A DNA stretch of 64,000 nucleotides, taken from Desulfuromonas sp. KJ2020 (GTDB lineage Bacteria > Desulfobacterota > Desulfuromonadia > Desulfuromonadales > SZUA-540). The notes below the pieces were generated by a model. The model worked only from the letters and a program-made list of their open reading frames with translations. It made no database searches and was not told the DNA's origin. The stretch is from positions 589,192-653,191 of the forward strand of contig NZ_JAKUKE010000003.1 of NCBI RefSeq assembly GCF_024197615.1. Direction: 5' to 3'. The position numbers were made by a program, and so were the translations under genes. This document shows positions 26,311-34,013 of the stretch, piece by piece (within the stretch, counting starts at the first letter, position 1; each line of letters opens with the position of its first letter).

Positions 26311-26353
26311 AAATCCAACCCAAGACAGGCACCGCCTGGGGTTGGATTTTTTT
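26311..26353 (+). terminator. Probable original tRNA-Leu terminator
   Basis: AAATCCAACCC (26311-26321) pairs with GGGTTGGATTT (26339-26349), with an inner CAGGC/GCCTG stem, followed by a T-run. It lies just beyond attR, where a tRNA terminator would have been before insertion. Confidence 0.8.
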
Positions 26354-26406
26354 ATTTTCTTTTGCATCTTGTTGTCCACCGCCCTCTCTGCTACTATCCG
26401 CCTGCT

Positions 26407-27081
26407 ATGGATATCGATGCGATTTTGAAAAAATGCCCTATCTTCGCCGGTGTGACCGAAGAAGACTTGTCTTATCTGCAACAGGTCGGCAAGGTGCGCC
26501 AGCACGCCAAGGGCGAAGTCCTTTTTGCCGATGGGGAGCCAGCGCTGGGTTTTTATGTCCTGCTCAGCGGCAAAGTGAAGATCTACAAGCTTTCGCCCGA
26601 GGGAAAAGAGCGTATCCTGCACATCATCCACCCCGGCGGCACCTTTGCCGAGGCGGCCATCTTTGGCAACGGCCTCTATCCTGCCTATGCCGAACCGCTT
26701 CAGGCCAGCCAGGTCATCTTCTTTCCCAAGAAGGAATTCCTCACCCTCCTGCACGAACATTCGCGTATCGCCATCAATATGATCGCCGGTCTTTCCCGCT
26801 TTTTGCGCCAATTCACCACGCAGATCGAGGAGCTGACCTTCAAGGATGTGCCTGCCCGGCTGGCCCGCTATCTGCTCGAAGTGGCCGGGGATGAGGACAG
26901 CCGCATCGAATTGGAGATTTCCAAGACCCAGCTGGCCTCCAATCTCGGTACGGTGAGTGAAACTCTCTCACGCACCCTGCGCAAGCTCTCCGACGACGAG
27001 CTGATTGCCGTCAATGGCAAGGTTATCGACATTCTTGACCGTGACCGTCTCGAAGATCTCGCCCAGACCTATAAAGAATAA
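26407..27081 (+). CDS. Crp/Fnr-family regulator, HcpR-like
   Basis: 224 aa: cyclic-nucleotide-type sensor fold (about residues 10-125, GEVLFADGEPALGFYVLLSGKVKIYKL) and a C-terminal winged helix with ISKTQLASNLGTVSETLSRTLRKL. Only one Cys lies near the N-terminus (KKCPIF), so it is not a four-Cys FNR. The next two genes, a YgbA-family protein and a ferredoxin, each have a TTGAC-N4-GTCAA type palindrome upstream. That is the form I recall for HcpR, the nitrosative-stress regulator of delta-proteobacteria. ATG 26407 is chosen; no strong RBS is seen. Confidence 0.78.
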   Translation: MDIDAILKKCPIFAGVTEEDLSYLQQVGKVRQHAKGEVLFADGEPALGFYVLLSGKVKIYKLSPEGKERILHIIHPGGTFAEAAIFGNGLYPAYAEPLQASQVIFFPKKEFLTLLHEHSRIAINMIAGLSRFLRQFTTQIEELTFKDVPARLARYLLEVAGDEDSRIELEISKTQLASNLGTVSETLSRTLRKLSDDELIAVNGKVIDILDRDRLEDLAQTYKE

Positions 27082-27152
27082 GCGTCTGCCGACACTCCCG
27101 CTCGTTTCACTTTCCCATCGTTTTTCCCCTTCTGGCCTAATCTTCGGCAAAA

Positions 27153-27168
27153 TTTGACGGCCGTCAAA
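27153..27168 (+). promoter_or_regulatory. HcpR-type operator upstream of ygbA-like gene
   Basis: TTTGACGGCCGTCAAA is a perfect 16-bp palindrome matching wTTGACnnnnGTCAAw. A TATGCT -10 lies at 27190-27195, which puts the centre near -41.5, the position for class II activation by Crp/Fnr proteins. Confidence 0.75.
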
Positions 27169-27235
27169 GAATGACCTCGCCTTTTGGCTTATGCTTTGTT
27201 CGACACGTCATTCACCGCTCCGGGAGATTGGAACC

Positions 27236-27568
27236 ATGACCCGCAAAGAAAAAAAAGATCTGCGCGTTTTAGCACTTTTCACCTCGGTATACTGCCAAGC
27301 TCACCACGAGGGGGAGAGGACATCGCCGGTTTTTGCCGGCATGGATCTCTCACGCTTTACTCTTTGTGCTGAATGTCAGGAGTTTCTGGAGTACGCTTTT
27401 AGCCGGCGTATCAAGTGTCCTCTCGACCCCAAGCCGGATTGCAAGGGGTGCCATATTCACTGCTACCGGCCTGGGCATCGGGAGAAGGTGCGGGAAATCA
27501 TGCGTTTTTCCGGGAAAAGACTCATCATGCGGGGACGTCTGGATCTGCTCTGGCATTATTTTTTTTAA
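27236..27568 (+). CDS. YgbA (nitrous-oxide-stimulated promoter) family protein
   Basis: 110 aa Cys-rich soluble protein: LFTSVYCQAHH, LCAECQEFLEYAFSRRIKCP, KPDCKGCHIHCYRPGHREKVREIMRFSG. The spacing of Cys pairs and the HCYRPGHRE motif match the YgbA_NO family, linked in E. coli to NO-responsive NsrR control. The Cys/His set probably binds a metal or FeS cluster. ATG 27236 follows GGGAGATTGG. The operator upstream ties it to the adjacent Crp/Fnr regulator. Confidence 0.8.
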   Translation: MTRKEKKDLRVLALFTSVYCQAHHEGERTSPVFAGMDLSRFTLCAECQEFLEYAFSRRIKCPLDPKPDCKGCHIHCYRPGHREKVREIMRFSGKRLIMRGRLDLLWHYFF

Positions 27569-27591
27569 AAAGACGGCGGCAATCGCGTTTT

Positions 27592-27607
27592 TTTGATGCC
27601 GGTCAAG
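27592..27607 (+). promoter_or_regulatory. HcpR-type operator upstream of ferredoxin gene
   Basis: TTTGATGCCGGTCAAG matches wTTGACnnnnGTCAAw with one core mismatch. A TATAAG -10 at 27627-27632 again places the centre near -41, the same geometry as at 27153. Confidence 0.65.
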
Positions 27608-27687
27608 GCGACGGCACCGAGAATTTTATAAGGTGGAAACCATAAAAGGAAAACAATCTATCCTCTCAATAATGAACGGAGCGCATC

Positions 27688-28473
27688 ATGATCAGGGAAA
27701 TTGTCAAAATCGACGAAGAAAAATGTGACGGCTGCGGCCTCTGCGTCCCCGCCTGCGCCGAAGGAGCGATCCAGATCATCGACGGCAAGGCGCACCTTTT
27801 GGCCGACAATCTGTGCGACGGCCTGGGTGCCTGCCTGGGCGACTGTCCGCAGGGGGCCATTACGATTGAAAAGCGTCAGGCCGACGCCTTTGACGAAGAG
27901 GCCGTCGAGGAACATCTGCAAAAGTCCACCCCAAAACCCGCAGCGCCGGCCCAGGGTCAAGGGCACGGACATGGACATGGGGGCGGCTGCCCGGGATCGC
28001 GCGTCATGACGATAACACCGCCTGCCGGCGGAGGGTGCCCCGGTTCTGCCCTGCGCAGCTTTTCCGCGCCTAAAGACGACGCGAATACCGAAGCGGGCAC
28101 GCGTCAGTCCCAGTTGCGTCAGTGGCCGGTGCAGATGCACCTGGTGCCGCCGACCGCCCCCTTTCTGCAAGGGGCCGAGCTGGTCTTTGCCGCCGACTGC
28201 GTACCTTTTGCCTACGCCGACTTCCATAAGGATTTTCTGCAGGGCAAAGCCTTGCTCATCGGCTGCCCCAAACTCGATGACGGCCAGGCCTATCTGCACA
28301 AGCTTACCGAGATGCTGATGAAAAACGATATCAAAAGCCTCACCGTCCTGCACATGGAAGTGCCCTGCTGTTCCGGGCTGGTCGCCATCGTCCGGCAGGC
28401 GCTGGCCGCCAGCGGCAAGGACATCCCCCTGCAGACCATCAAAATTGGTATTCAGGGCGGCAGGCTGTCCTGA
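27688..28473 (+). CDS. 4Fe-4S ferredoxin with His-Gly/GGGCPGS linker
   Basis: 261 aa. The N-terminal ferredoxin has two Cys clusters: CDGCGLCVPAC (residues 14-24) and CDGLGACLGDCP (about 43-54). A linker then carries an HGHGHG run and two GGGCPGS repeats (about residues 90-117). The C-terminal half (LLIGCPKLDDGQAYLHKL, MEVPCCSGLVAIVRQAL) keeps further Cys residues, perhaps for another cluster. Proteins like this are often found near hcp in anaerobes and may supply its electrons; no hcp is in the window. An HcpR-type site precedes it and a clear terminator follows. Confidence 0.8.
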   Translation: MIREIVKIDEEKCDGCGLCVPACAEGAIQIIDGKAHLLADNLCDGLGACLGDCPQGAITIEKRQADAFDEEAVEEHLQKSTPKPAAPAQGQGHGHGHGGGCPGSRVMTITPPAGGGCPGSALRSFSAPKDDANTEAGTRQSQLRQWPVQMHLVPPTAPFLQGAELVFAADCVPFAYADFHKDFLQGKALLIGCPKLDDGQAYLHKLTEMLMKNDIKSLTVLHMEVPCCSGLVAIVRQALAASGKDIPLQTIKIGIQGGRLS

Positions 28474-28500
28474 TCCGACACCAGCTAAGTTTCTTTCCAG

Positions 28501-28530
28501 CCCGCCGGGTAACCCCTCGGCGGGTTTTTA
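28501..28530 (+). terminator. Intrinsic terminator after ferredoxin gene
   Basis: CCCGCCG(GG) pairs with C(GG)CGGG around an AACCCCT-type loop, followed by TTTTTA. Confidence 0.85.
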
Positions 28531-28633
28531 TTTGAAGAATGAACCGTCTGAACTGGCGCCTTGTTGACTGATGGAGGAAGATGGCGTAACGTCCTGGCTT
28601 TAAGCGTCTTCAGGCAACTTAAGAGGAGGGATG

Positions 28634-29086
28634 ATGGCTGAACGGCTATTGGCTGGATGGGAGCTGATCCGGGAAAAATCGGAACTGCCGACGGGGGTAG
28701 CGGTGCGTGAGCACTTTGCCGATGAAACCTGGCTTCTGCGTCTGGAGGGAGCCAAATACGGCAAATCCTTCAATCTGGATCTCTTCTCCACCTTTTTGAC
28801 GGTGGAACAGCAAATCCCGCCGCAGCAGCGCACCCTGCTTGTCGTCGCGCCCAAAAAGACCCGCAAGTTTTCCGCCGAAGACTTCGTCACCGGCCTCCGA
28901 TCCATTATGCCTGACCGTAATCAGGAGATTCTGGCGGCGGTGGAGGAGGAGTTTCTACAGCCCGCCACACCCCTAAAAAGACTCTACGGCAAAACCTATC
29001 CCCCGGTGGCGGCGGTTCTCATCTTCCTGGGCATTCTGGTCGTATTGTATATGGTCGGCGTCTTGATCTGGGCCCTTTTTCAGTAA
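28634..29086 (+). CDS. Unknown protein with C-terminal membrane anchor
   Basis: 150 aa. I do not recognise the family. Residues 1-115 look soluble and mixed alpha/beta (VAVREHFADETWLLRLEGAKYGKSFNLDLFSTFL, then TLLVVAPKKTRKFSAEDFV). The last 25 residues are a hydrophobic helix (VAAVLIFLGILVVLYMVGVLIWALF), giving a tail-anchored topology. AGGAGGG sits just before a double ATG (28631/28634). It is convergent with the lipoprotein gene that follows, with 1 nt between stops. Confidence 0.65.
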   Translation: MAERLLAGWELIREKSELPTGVAVREHFADETWLLRLEGAKYGKSFNLDLFSTFLTVEQQIPPQQRTLLVVAPKKTRKFSAEDFVTGLRSIMPDRNQEILAAVEEEFLQPATPLKRLYGKTYPPVAAVLIFLGILVVLYMVGVLIWALFQ

Positions 29087-29087
29087 A

Positions 29088-29471
29088 TCACTTTTTACTG
29101 CTGTTCTCTTCTACCCGCTCAAGGCGCCAGCCTTTGCCTTTCATGCAGGCCTTGAAGATATCGTCGCGGTAACGGAAGTAAAAGTGGGAGGAGAACCCCC
29201 AATAGCCGGGATAGTGATAGCTGAAGCTATGGGGATAATAAGGATGGCGATGATAGGGCCAGTACATATCCCCGTACGGGTCGCCCCATAAAAAGGGATC
29301 GTCGTAGTAGTACGAAGGGGGGATCGCCTGGTTGGCGTAGCGGTAGCATTCCTCTTTGTCCTGTTCGAGGACTGTCTGAGCCAGTCCCTGCGGATGGCGC
29401 CATTCATAGGTGGGAAAGCTGCAGGCGCACAGCAGCAGAAGCGCTCCTGCGGTTATCCATGTCTTTTTCAT
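29088..29471 (-). CDS. Small Tyr/Pro/His-rich lipoprotein
   Basis: 127 aa. Signal peptide MKKTWITAGALLLLCACSFP with lipobox LCAC predicts a lipoprotein lipidated at Cys17. The mature part is short, begins with a segment likely to contact other proteins (LAQTVLEQDKEECYRYANQA) and then has an aromatic stretch (YYYDDPFLWGDPYGDMYWPY) before a final CMKGKGWRLERVE motif common to small outer-membrane lipoproteins. Function is unknown. RBS AGGAGG precedes the ATG. Confidence 0.75.
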   Translation of the reverse strand: MKKTWITAGALLLLCACSFPTYEWRHPQGLAQTVLEQDKEECYRYANQAIPPSYYYDDPFLWGDPYGDMYWPYHRHPYYPHSFSYHYPGYWGFSSHFYFRYRDDIFKACMKGKGWRLERVEENSSKK

Positions 29472-29584
29472 TTCTTGTTTCCTCCTTTATTTGACCTGCC
29501 TCTTTCAATGGTGGTTCTGTCCCTCTCCTTACATGCATATCGCGGCGATGCCATAATGCAAGGCAAAACCGCTCTTCGAAGGAA

Positions 29585-29614
29585 TTGACAGCCTTCCGTC
29601 CCAGGAGTTATTCT
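29585..29614 (+). promoter_or_regulatory. Predicted sigma-70 promoter
   Basis: TTGACA (29585-29590) and TATTCT (29609-29614) with an 18-nt spacer. It probably drives the zinc-ribbon, nitroreductase and rhodanese genes. Confidence 0.5.
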
Positions 29615-29672
29615 GTCGCCATTTGTAGGCCATCACCCGCGTTGAAATGGTGTGCCGGCAAGGAGGCTGGTT

Positions 29673-30053
29673 TTGAATTTTTTAGCCGAAGGCAGTTTTT
29701 CTCTTCCTGTTGTGGTTCTGGCAGTGGCCGGCGGATTGGCCGGCATGCTGTTGCTCTGGGTTCTGTACAAACGCTGGAAGTATCGTCGTTTTGTCCATCA
29801 GTTTGAGGTGTTGTGGGATCGAAAAATTCGCCCTTTCTGCCCGCACTGCCGGCGTAAGCTCACGGATTGGCGTCAGTTCGACAGCGTTAAGTTTCAGAAG
29901 GATGCCCAAGGGCGAACGGTCAACGTCCCGGCGACCTACTGGGCTTTTCATTGCGACCATTGTCAGCGGAACCTGCGGCTGGTGGATGTCGACGGCTATG
30001 AATTGAGCCTGGAGCAGGCTCAGGAGCAGGTTGTTTTTAACCCCGTACGATAA
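29673..30053 (+). CDS. Membrane-anchored zinc-ribbon protein
   Basis: 126 aa. One N-terminal membrane helix (LPVVVLAVAGGLAGMLLLWVLY), then a cytoplasmic part with paired CPHC and CDHC motifs about 45 residues apart, which should bind one zinc. The family is not recognised. The start is TTG 29673, since AAGGAGG (29660-29666) lies 6 nt before it; a GTG at 29652 lies ahead of this RBS. Confidence 0.65.
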   Translation: MNFLAEGSFSLPVVVLAVAGGLAGMLLLWVLYKRWKYRRFVHQFEVLWDRKIRPFCPHCRRKLTDWRQFDSVKFQKDAQGRTVNVPATYWAFHCDHCQRNLRLVDVDGYELSLEQAQEQVVFNPVR

Positions 30054-30065
30054 GAGGAGTCTCTT

Positions 30066-30617
30066 TTGAACCAAGTCCCCATGCTGCTCTCCTTGCTGCA
30101 GAAGCGTCGAAGTATCCGCGTGTTTGAAGACAGGGCCGTCGAACCCGCCAAGGTCGCCCTGCTAACCGAAGCGGTGCTGCGCACCTATTCGTCTCGTGGG
30201 AACGACCCCTGGGAATTTCTGTGGGTCACCCGACCCGAGCTGCTGCAAGGGCTCTCGCGAGCCAAGCAGCATGGTTCGACTTTTCTTGCCGGCGCGCCCC
30301 TGGCCCTGGTCATCTGCGCTGACGAGAGCAAAAGCGATGTCTGGATCGAGGATTGCGCCATCGCCGCCACTATTGTGCAGCTGACGGCCGCATCCCTCGA
30401 CCTGGGAAGCTGCTGGGTGCAGATTCGGCTGCGTCCCCACGACGAGCAGAAAAGTGCCGAGTCGGTTGTCCGGGAACTCCTCGATATTCCAGAAAACTAC
30501 CGGGTGGAGGCAATTATCGGACTTGGTTATCCGGGGGAAGAAAAGGCCGGCCATCCGGCGTCGAGCCTTAAAAGCGAGCGTATTCACATCAATCATTTCG
30601 GCGGGGGAAGTGAATGA
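30066..30617 (+). CDS. Nitroreductase-family protein
   Basis: 183 aa FMN-binding fold: LLQKRRSIRVFEDRAVEP at the N-terminus (the RRSIR phosphate-binding motif), IAATIVQLTAASLDLGSCWVQIR in the middle and IIGLGYPGEEKAGHPASSL near the end. Members reduce nitro compounds, quinones or flavins with NAD(P)H. The start is TTG 30066 with AGAGGAG upstream; no ATG lies close by with an RBS. The stop overlaps the rhodanese ATG (ATGA). Confidence 0.85.
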   Translation: MNQVPMLLSLLQKRRSIRVFEDRAVEPAKVALLTEAVLRTYSSRGNDPWEFLWVTRPELLQGLSRAKQHGSTFLAGAPLALVICADESKSDVWIEDCAIAATIVQLTAASLDLGSCWVQIRLRPHDEQKSAESVVRELLDIPENYRVEAIIGLGYPGEEKAGHPASSLKSERIHINHFGGGSE

Positions 30618-30919
30618 AAGCTGCCGACCTGAACAAGAGGCTGCGCGGTCAGCAGCCACCTTGCGTCGTCGATGTACGTAGCGGCTTCGAATACCGCAGC
30701 GGCCATATTCCCGGCGCCCTGCATGCCCCCCTGTGGAAAATCATATTTCGTTTGGCCCGGCTGCCCCAGGACCGGCAGGTTCTCGTTGTCGTGGTCTGTG
30801 AACACGGGCCGCGGGCCGAAATGGCCCGCACGTTGCTGGTCAAACGAGGCTATCGGGCCGAACTTCTCGACGGGCAGATGGCCGCCTGGCGAAAAGCAGC
30901 TCTCCCCCTGGAAAAATAA
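30614..30919 (+). CDS. Rhodanese-like sulfurtransferase
   Basis: 101 aa single rhodanese domain. PCVVDVRSGFEYRSGHIPGALHAPL is the CH2A motif, and the active-site loop is CEHGPRA with a candidate catalytic Cys. DGQMAAWRKAALPLE ends the domain. It has no signal peptide, so it should be cytoplasmic. Single-domain rhodaneses move sulfane sulfur. It is coupled to the nitroreductase gene by overlap, suggesting a shared redox or sulfur task. Confidence 0.88.
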   Translation: MKAADLNKRLRGQQPPCVVDVRSGFEYRSGHIPGALHAPLWKIIFRLARLPQDRQVLVVVVCEHGPRAEMARTLLVKRGYRAELLDGQMAAWRKAALPLEK

Positions 30920-31008
30920 GCGGGACAACCCCATGCGATTGCAGACTGGACCACAGAGGGGAGGCGCGCTTCCCCTCTGTTTCTTTTGCCTGCCTGAAAA
31001 GGATGATG

Positions 31009-31284
31009 ATGGATTATCAGGAACTCTATCGGGCCACCCTTGCCAAGTGGGGGGAAGAGGCCCAATACGATCAGGCCGTGGAGGAATGCGCCGAGCTGAT
31101 TGCCTCCCTCAAGCATCTCAAGCGGGGCAAAGTCGAAGAAGAGGTCATTATCGAAGAATTGGCTGACGTCACTCTCATGGTCGGTCAATTGACCTACATG
31201 TTTGGTGAAGAGCGGGTACAAAAGGCTGTGGAACGCAAAATCGCCAAGCTGCGGGTCTTGCTCAAAAGCGACGACGGCATGTGA
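31009..31284 (+). CDS. MazG-like nucleotide pyrophosphohydrolase
   Basis: 91 aa all-helical protein with the EExxE...ExxD pattern (AVEECAELIASLKHL ... EEELADVTLMVGQL), the Mg-binding motif of the MazG/PRA-PH superfamily. Such enzymes split NTPs or dNTPs to the monophosphate and pyrophosphate. Three in-frame ATGs occur at 31003, 31006 and 31009; the last fits the AAAAGGA best. It overlaps the possible extended start of cmoA. Confidence 0.78.
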   Translation: MDYQELYRATLAKWGEEAQYDQAVEECAELIASLKHLKRGKVEEEVIIEELADVTLMVGQLTYMFGEERVQKAVERKIAKLRVLLKSDDGM

Positions 31285-31307
31285 CCGGCGTACGTCAAGG
31301 ATACAAA

Positions 31308-32048
31308 ATGAAGCAGGATAAGGTTTTTGCGGAAAAAAAAGGACAGGTCGAGCCCTTTGCCTTCAATGAGCAGGTCGTCCGTGTTTTTGATGATATGATC
31401 GGCCGTTCGGTTCCGCTCTATCGCGAGAACATTCGCCGACAGGCCCAACTGGCCGCCCGCTACTACCAGCCGGGCAGCCATATCTACGACCTCGGCTGTT
31501 CCAACGGGAATCTGGGCCTCTGTCTCTGCCAGGAGCTGGCTGCGGTGCCCTTTGACATGATCGCCGTGGACAACTCAGCCCCCATGCTTGACGCCTACCG
31601 GAACCGTCTGCAGGATCATGCCCGGCAGCAGGATGTGCAGCTGCTGCTTGGTGACGTGCGCGAGATTCCTTTGGCTAACGCCTCGGTCATCATCGTCAAC
31701 CTGACTTTGCAGTTTCTGCCTCTGGCTGACCGTACGGCCCTGATCGGTCGGATTTACGAGGCGCTGAGGCCGGGAGGCATCCTGCTGTTGACCGAGAAGG
31801 TCGTCCATGCTGATGCTGCCTTTGATGCCATGCAGCAGGAATTCTACTATCGCTTTAAAAAGGAAAACGGCTATTCGCAGCTGGAAATCAGCCAGAAGCG
31901 CGAAGCTCTCGAAAACGTGCTGATTCCCGAAACGCTGGAGGATCACGTGCAGCGACTGCGCGCGGCGGGCTTTGTCCGTCTGGACGTCTGGCTCAAGTGG
32001 TTTAATTTTGCCTCCCTCATCGGCCAGAAGGAGGATGGGCATGCATGA
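31308..32048 (+). CDS. cmoA: Carboxy-S-adenosyl-L-methionine synthase CmoA
   Basis: 246 aa SAM-binding methyltransferase fold: PFAFNEQVVRVFDDMIGRSVPLYRENIRRQ, IYDLGCSNGNLGLCLC (SAM site), VVNLTLQFLPLADR and KWFNFASLIGQK at the C-terminus match CmoA. It makes carboxy-SAM from SAM and prephenate for modification of tRNA wobble uridine (cmo5U). ATG 31308 follows CAAGGA by 6 nt; an in-frame start at 31281 would overlap the previous gene. cmoB overlaps its 3' end. Confidence 0.94.
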   Translation: MKQDKVFAEKKGQVEPFAFNEQVVRVFDDMIGRSVPLYRENIRRQAQLAARYYQPGSHIYDLGCSNGNLGLCLCQELAAVPFDMIAVDNSAPMLDAYRNRLQDHARQQDVQLLLGDVREIPLANASVIIVNLTLQFLPLADRTALIGRIYEALRPGGILLLTEKVVHADAAFDAMQQEFYYRFKKENGYSQLEISQKREALENVLIPETLEDHVQRLRAAGFVRLDVWLKWFNFASLIGQKEDGHA

Positions 32049-33012
32049 TCTCGTCCGCGACATCGAGGCGCTGGAACTGACCCCTTACGCGGGAGCGTTG
32101 GCCGAACTTCTGGATCGCAAGGAAAAGTACATCGGCCAGGTGGATGTCAAAGGGCAGCGCTACCTGCGCACTTTTGCAGAACTGCCGGAGCTGACCGCCT
32201 CTTCTGTCGAATTGAACGCCGACGCTGTCCGCATCGGCACGGCAGCAGACCTGGATGAAGCCGCCGCCGGTCTGCTGTTGGAGGCCCTCAAAAGTTACAG
32301 CCCCTGGCGCAAAGGACCTTTCTCTCTCTTTGGCATCGATATCGACAGTGAATGGGTCTCGTCTTTAAAATGGGACCGGGTCAAGGACCACCTCGCTCCT
32401 TTGCGTGATCGCAAAGTCCTTGATGTCGGCAGCAGCAGCGGCTATTACATGTACCGCATGGCCGGGGAGGGCGCCCGCTGCGTTATCGGCCTAGAGCCCT
32501 ATCTCACCTTCTACTTCCAGTTTCGCCTGCTTCAGCACTACGCTCGCGTCCCCAACGTCTATGGTCTGCCTGCCAAGTTTGAGGAAATGCCCCTGCTGCG
32601 GCGCTACTTCGATACGATCTTCTGCATGGGTATTCTCTATCACCGCCGCTCGCCCATTGATGCCCTCATGGAGTTGCGCCACAATCTGCGTCGGGGCGGC
32701 GAGCTGGTGCTGGAAACGCTGATTATCGAGGGGGAGGGAGACATGGCGCTCTGTCCTGCCGAGCGTTACGCCAAGATGAACAACGTCTATTTCCTGCCCA
32801 CGGTCACCTGTTTGACCCACTGGCTGCAGCGGGCAGGCTTTGAAAACATCCGCTGCATCGACATCACCCCGACCACCGTCGCCGAGCAGCGCCGGACCGA
32901 ATGGATTCAGACGGAGTCGCTGCAGGACTTTCTCCATCCCCGTGAGGCGGGTAAAACAATCGAGGGGTATCCCGCCCCCATCCGTGCCATCCTGCTTGCC
33001 AACGCCCGTTAG
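32041..33012 (+). CDS. cmoB: tRNA U34 carboxymethyltransferase CmoB
   Basis: 323 aa. VLDVGSSSGYYMYRMAGEGARCVIGLEP is the SAM/Cx-SAM site and FDTIFCMGILYHRRSPIDAL with LVLETLIIEG complete the CmoB pattern. It transfers the carboxymethyl group from Cx-SAM to 5-hydroxyuridine at position 34 of tRNAs. ATG 32041 is preceded by AAGGAGG and overlaps the cmoA stop by 8 nt, so the two act as one translational unit. Confidence 0.95.
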   Translation: MHDLVRDIEALELTPYAGALAELLDRKEKYIGQVDVKGQRYLRTFAELPELTASSVELNADAVRIGTAADLDEAAAGLLLEALKSYSPWRKGPFSLFGIDIDSEWVSSLKWDRVKDHLAPLRDRKVLDVGSSSGYYMYRMAGEGARCVIGLEPYLTFYFQFRLLQHYARVPNVYGLPAKFEEMPLLRRYFDTIFCMGILYHRRSPIDALMELRHNLRRGGELVLETLIIEGEGDMALCPAERYAKMNNVYFLPTVTCLTHWLQRAGFENIRCIDITPTTVAEQRRTEWIQTESLQDFLHPREAGKTIEGYPAPIRAILLANAR

Positions 33013-33053
33013 GTCATTTGCTGGCCAGCAGCTGCATGCTGTTTCCTTGGGGC

Positions 33054-33758
33054 TTATTCGGGGCTGGTGCGTAGAAAATGCCTGATCATCTCCTGCGAAG
33101 ACGGAGGCATATCCACAAATTGAACGGCCAGGCCCGGCGGGGCATCGGCTTTGTGCAGCCAGTTCTTGTGGTTGGCCCAGGCTACACGGCCGCGGCAATG
33201 GATGGGCTCGCCGGCGCCGGGCAGGGTAAATTCCAGATGGATCTCGGTATCACGGCGCAGCAGGCGATCCGTCTCGATAAACATGCCGCCGGGGCTCAGA
33301 TCAATACTCCTGCGCTGCACCATCTGATCCTGATCCGGTCCGTACAAAACATTCAGGTTCACCTTTTGACGGCGAATGTCTTCATCGGCTATTTTTAGAA
33401 AACGGTAAGCCGTGGTCAAAAAGATATTGCGATCGATCGGCTTGTTGATGTAATCGTCGCAACCCGCTTTCTGGCAGCGTTTCTGGTCTTTTTCGTCCTG
33501 ACTGTTCGTGACCATGACCACCGGGATATGGCGCAGTTCCGGGTCGGATTTAATGGCCTGACACGCCTCATCGCCATCACCGTCGGGCATGTAAAGATCC
33601 ATGAAAATCAGGTCTGGTTTTTCGGCTTTCGTTTTTTCGAGAGCCTCCCTGGCACTGCGGGCAGACAGAAGGACGCAGTTTTCCCGGCGCAGGTATTCTT
33701 TTTCCATCGCGATAAAAAGCCCGATATCATCCACCAGCAGAATCTTCTTTTGCTCCAC
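33054..33758 (-). CDS. Response regulator with PilZ-like output domain
   Basis: 234 aa. The receiver (residues 1-120) has D10/D11 and phospho-Asp in IFMDLYMPDGDG, with Lys in YINKPID. The second half carries a PilZ-like domain with QRRSIDLSPGGMFIE and LPGAGEPIHCRGRVAWAN, resembling the (D/N)xSxxG c-di-GMP motif. It could link phosphorylation to c-di-GMP control of motility or surface behaviour. It is monocistronic, with RBS GAAAGAGG. No kinase is adjacent. Confidence 0.85.
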   Translation of the reverse strand: MEQKKILLVDDIGLFIAMEKEYLRRENCVLLSARSAREALEKTKAEKPDLIFMDLYMPDGDGDEACQAIKSDPELRHIPVVMVTNSQDEKDQKRCQKAGCDDYINKPIDRNIFLTTAYRFLKIADEDIRRQKVNLNVLYGPDQDQMVQRRSIDLSPGGMFIETDRLLRRDTEIHLEFTLPGAGEPIHCRGRVAWANHKNWLHKADAPPGLAVQFVDMPPSSQEMIRHFLRTSPE

Positions 33759-33968
33759 CTCTTTCTCCTTTGATTGTCATATAGCGGTTTGTGGATGCCG
33801 TTATTTCCCGGAGACAATGTTTCCGTCACCCTCAAGATGCCCAGAAACACGCTTCCGGTACGATTTCAACTTTCACCGGGCAGATGATAGCAAAAAGAAG
33901 GCCATGAAATTAAATTTTATTTTTGTTCGTGAAGTATTCGGAGGGCAGGGGGCAGGTATGATTCCTGT

Positions 33969-34003
33969 CTCAGGCGGTCGCAGCGCCTGTGCAACCGCCT
34001 GAG
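33969..34003. terminator. 10-bp stem-loop after the small membrane protein pair
   Basis: CTCAGGCGGT (33969-33978) and ACCGCCTGAG (33994-34003) pair across 15 nt, just after the stop at 34014 on the minus strand. It lacks a U-tract. Confidence 0.45.
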
Positions 34004-34013
34004 ATTTGCAGGA

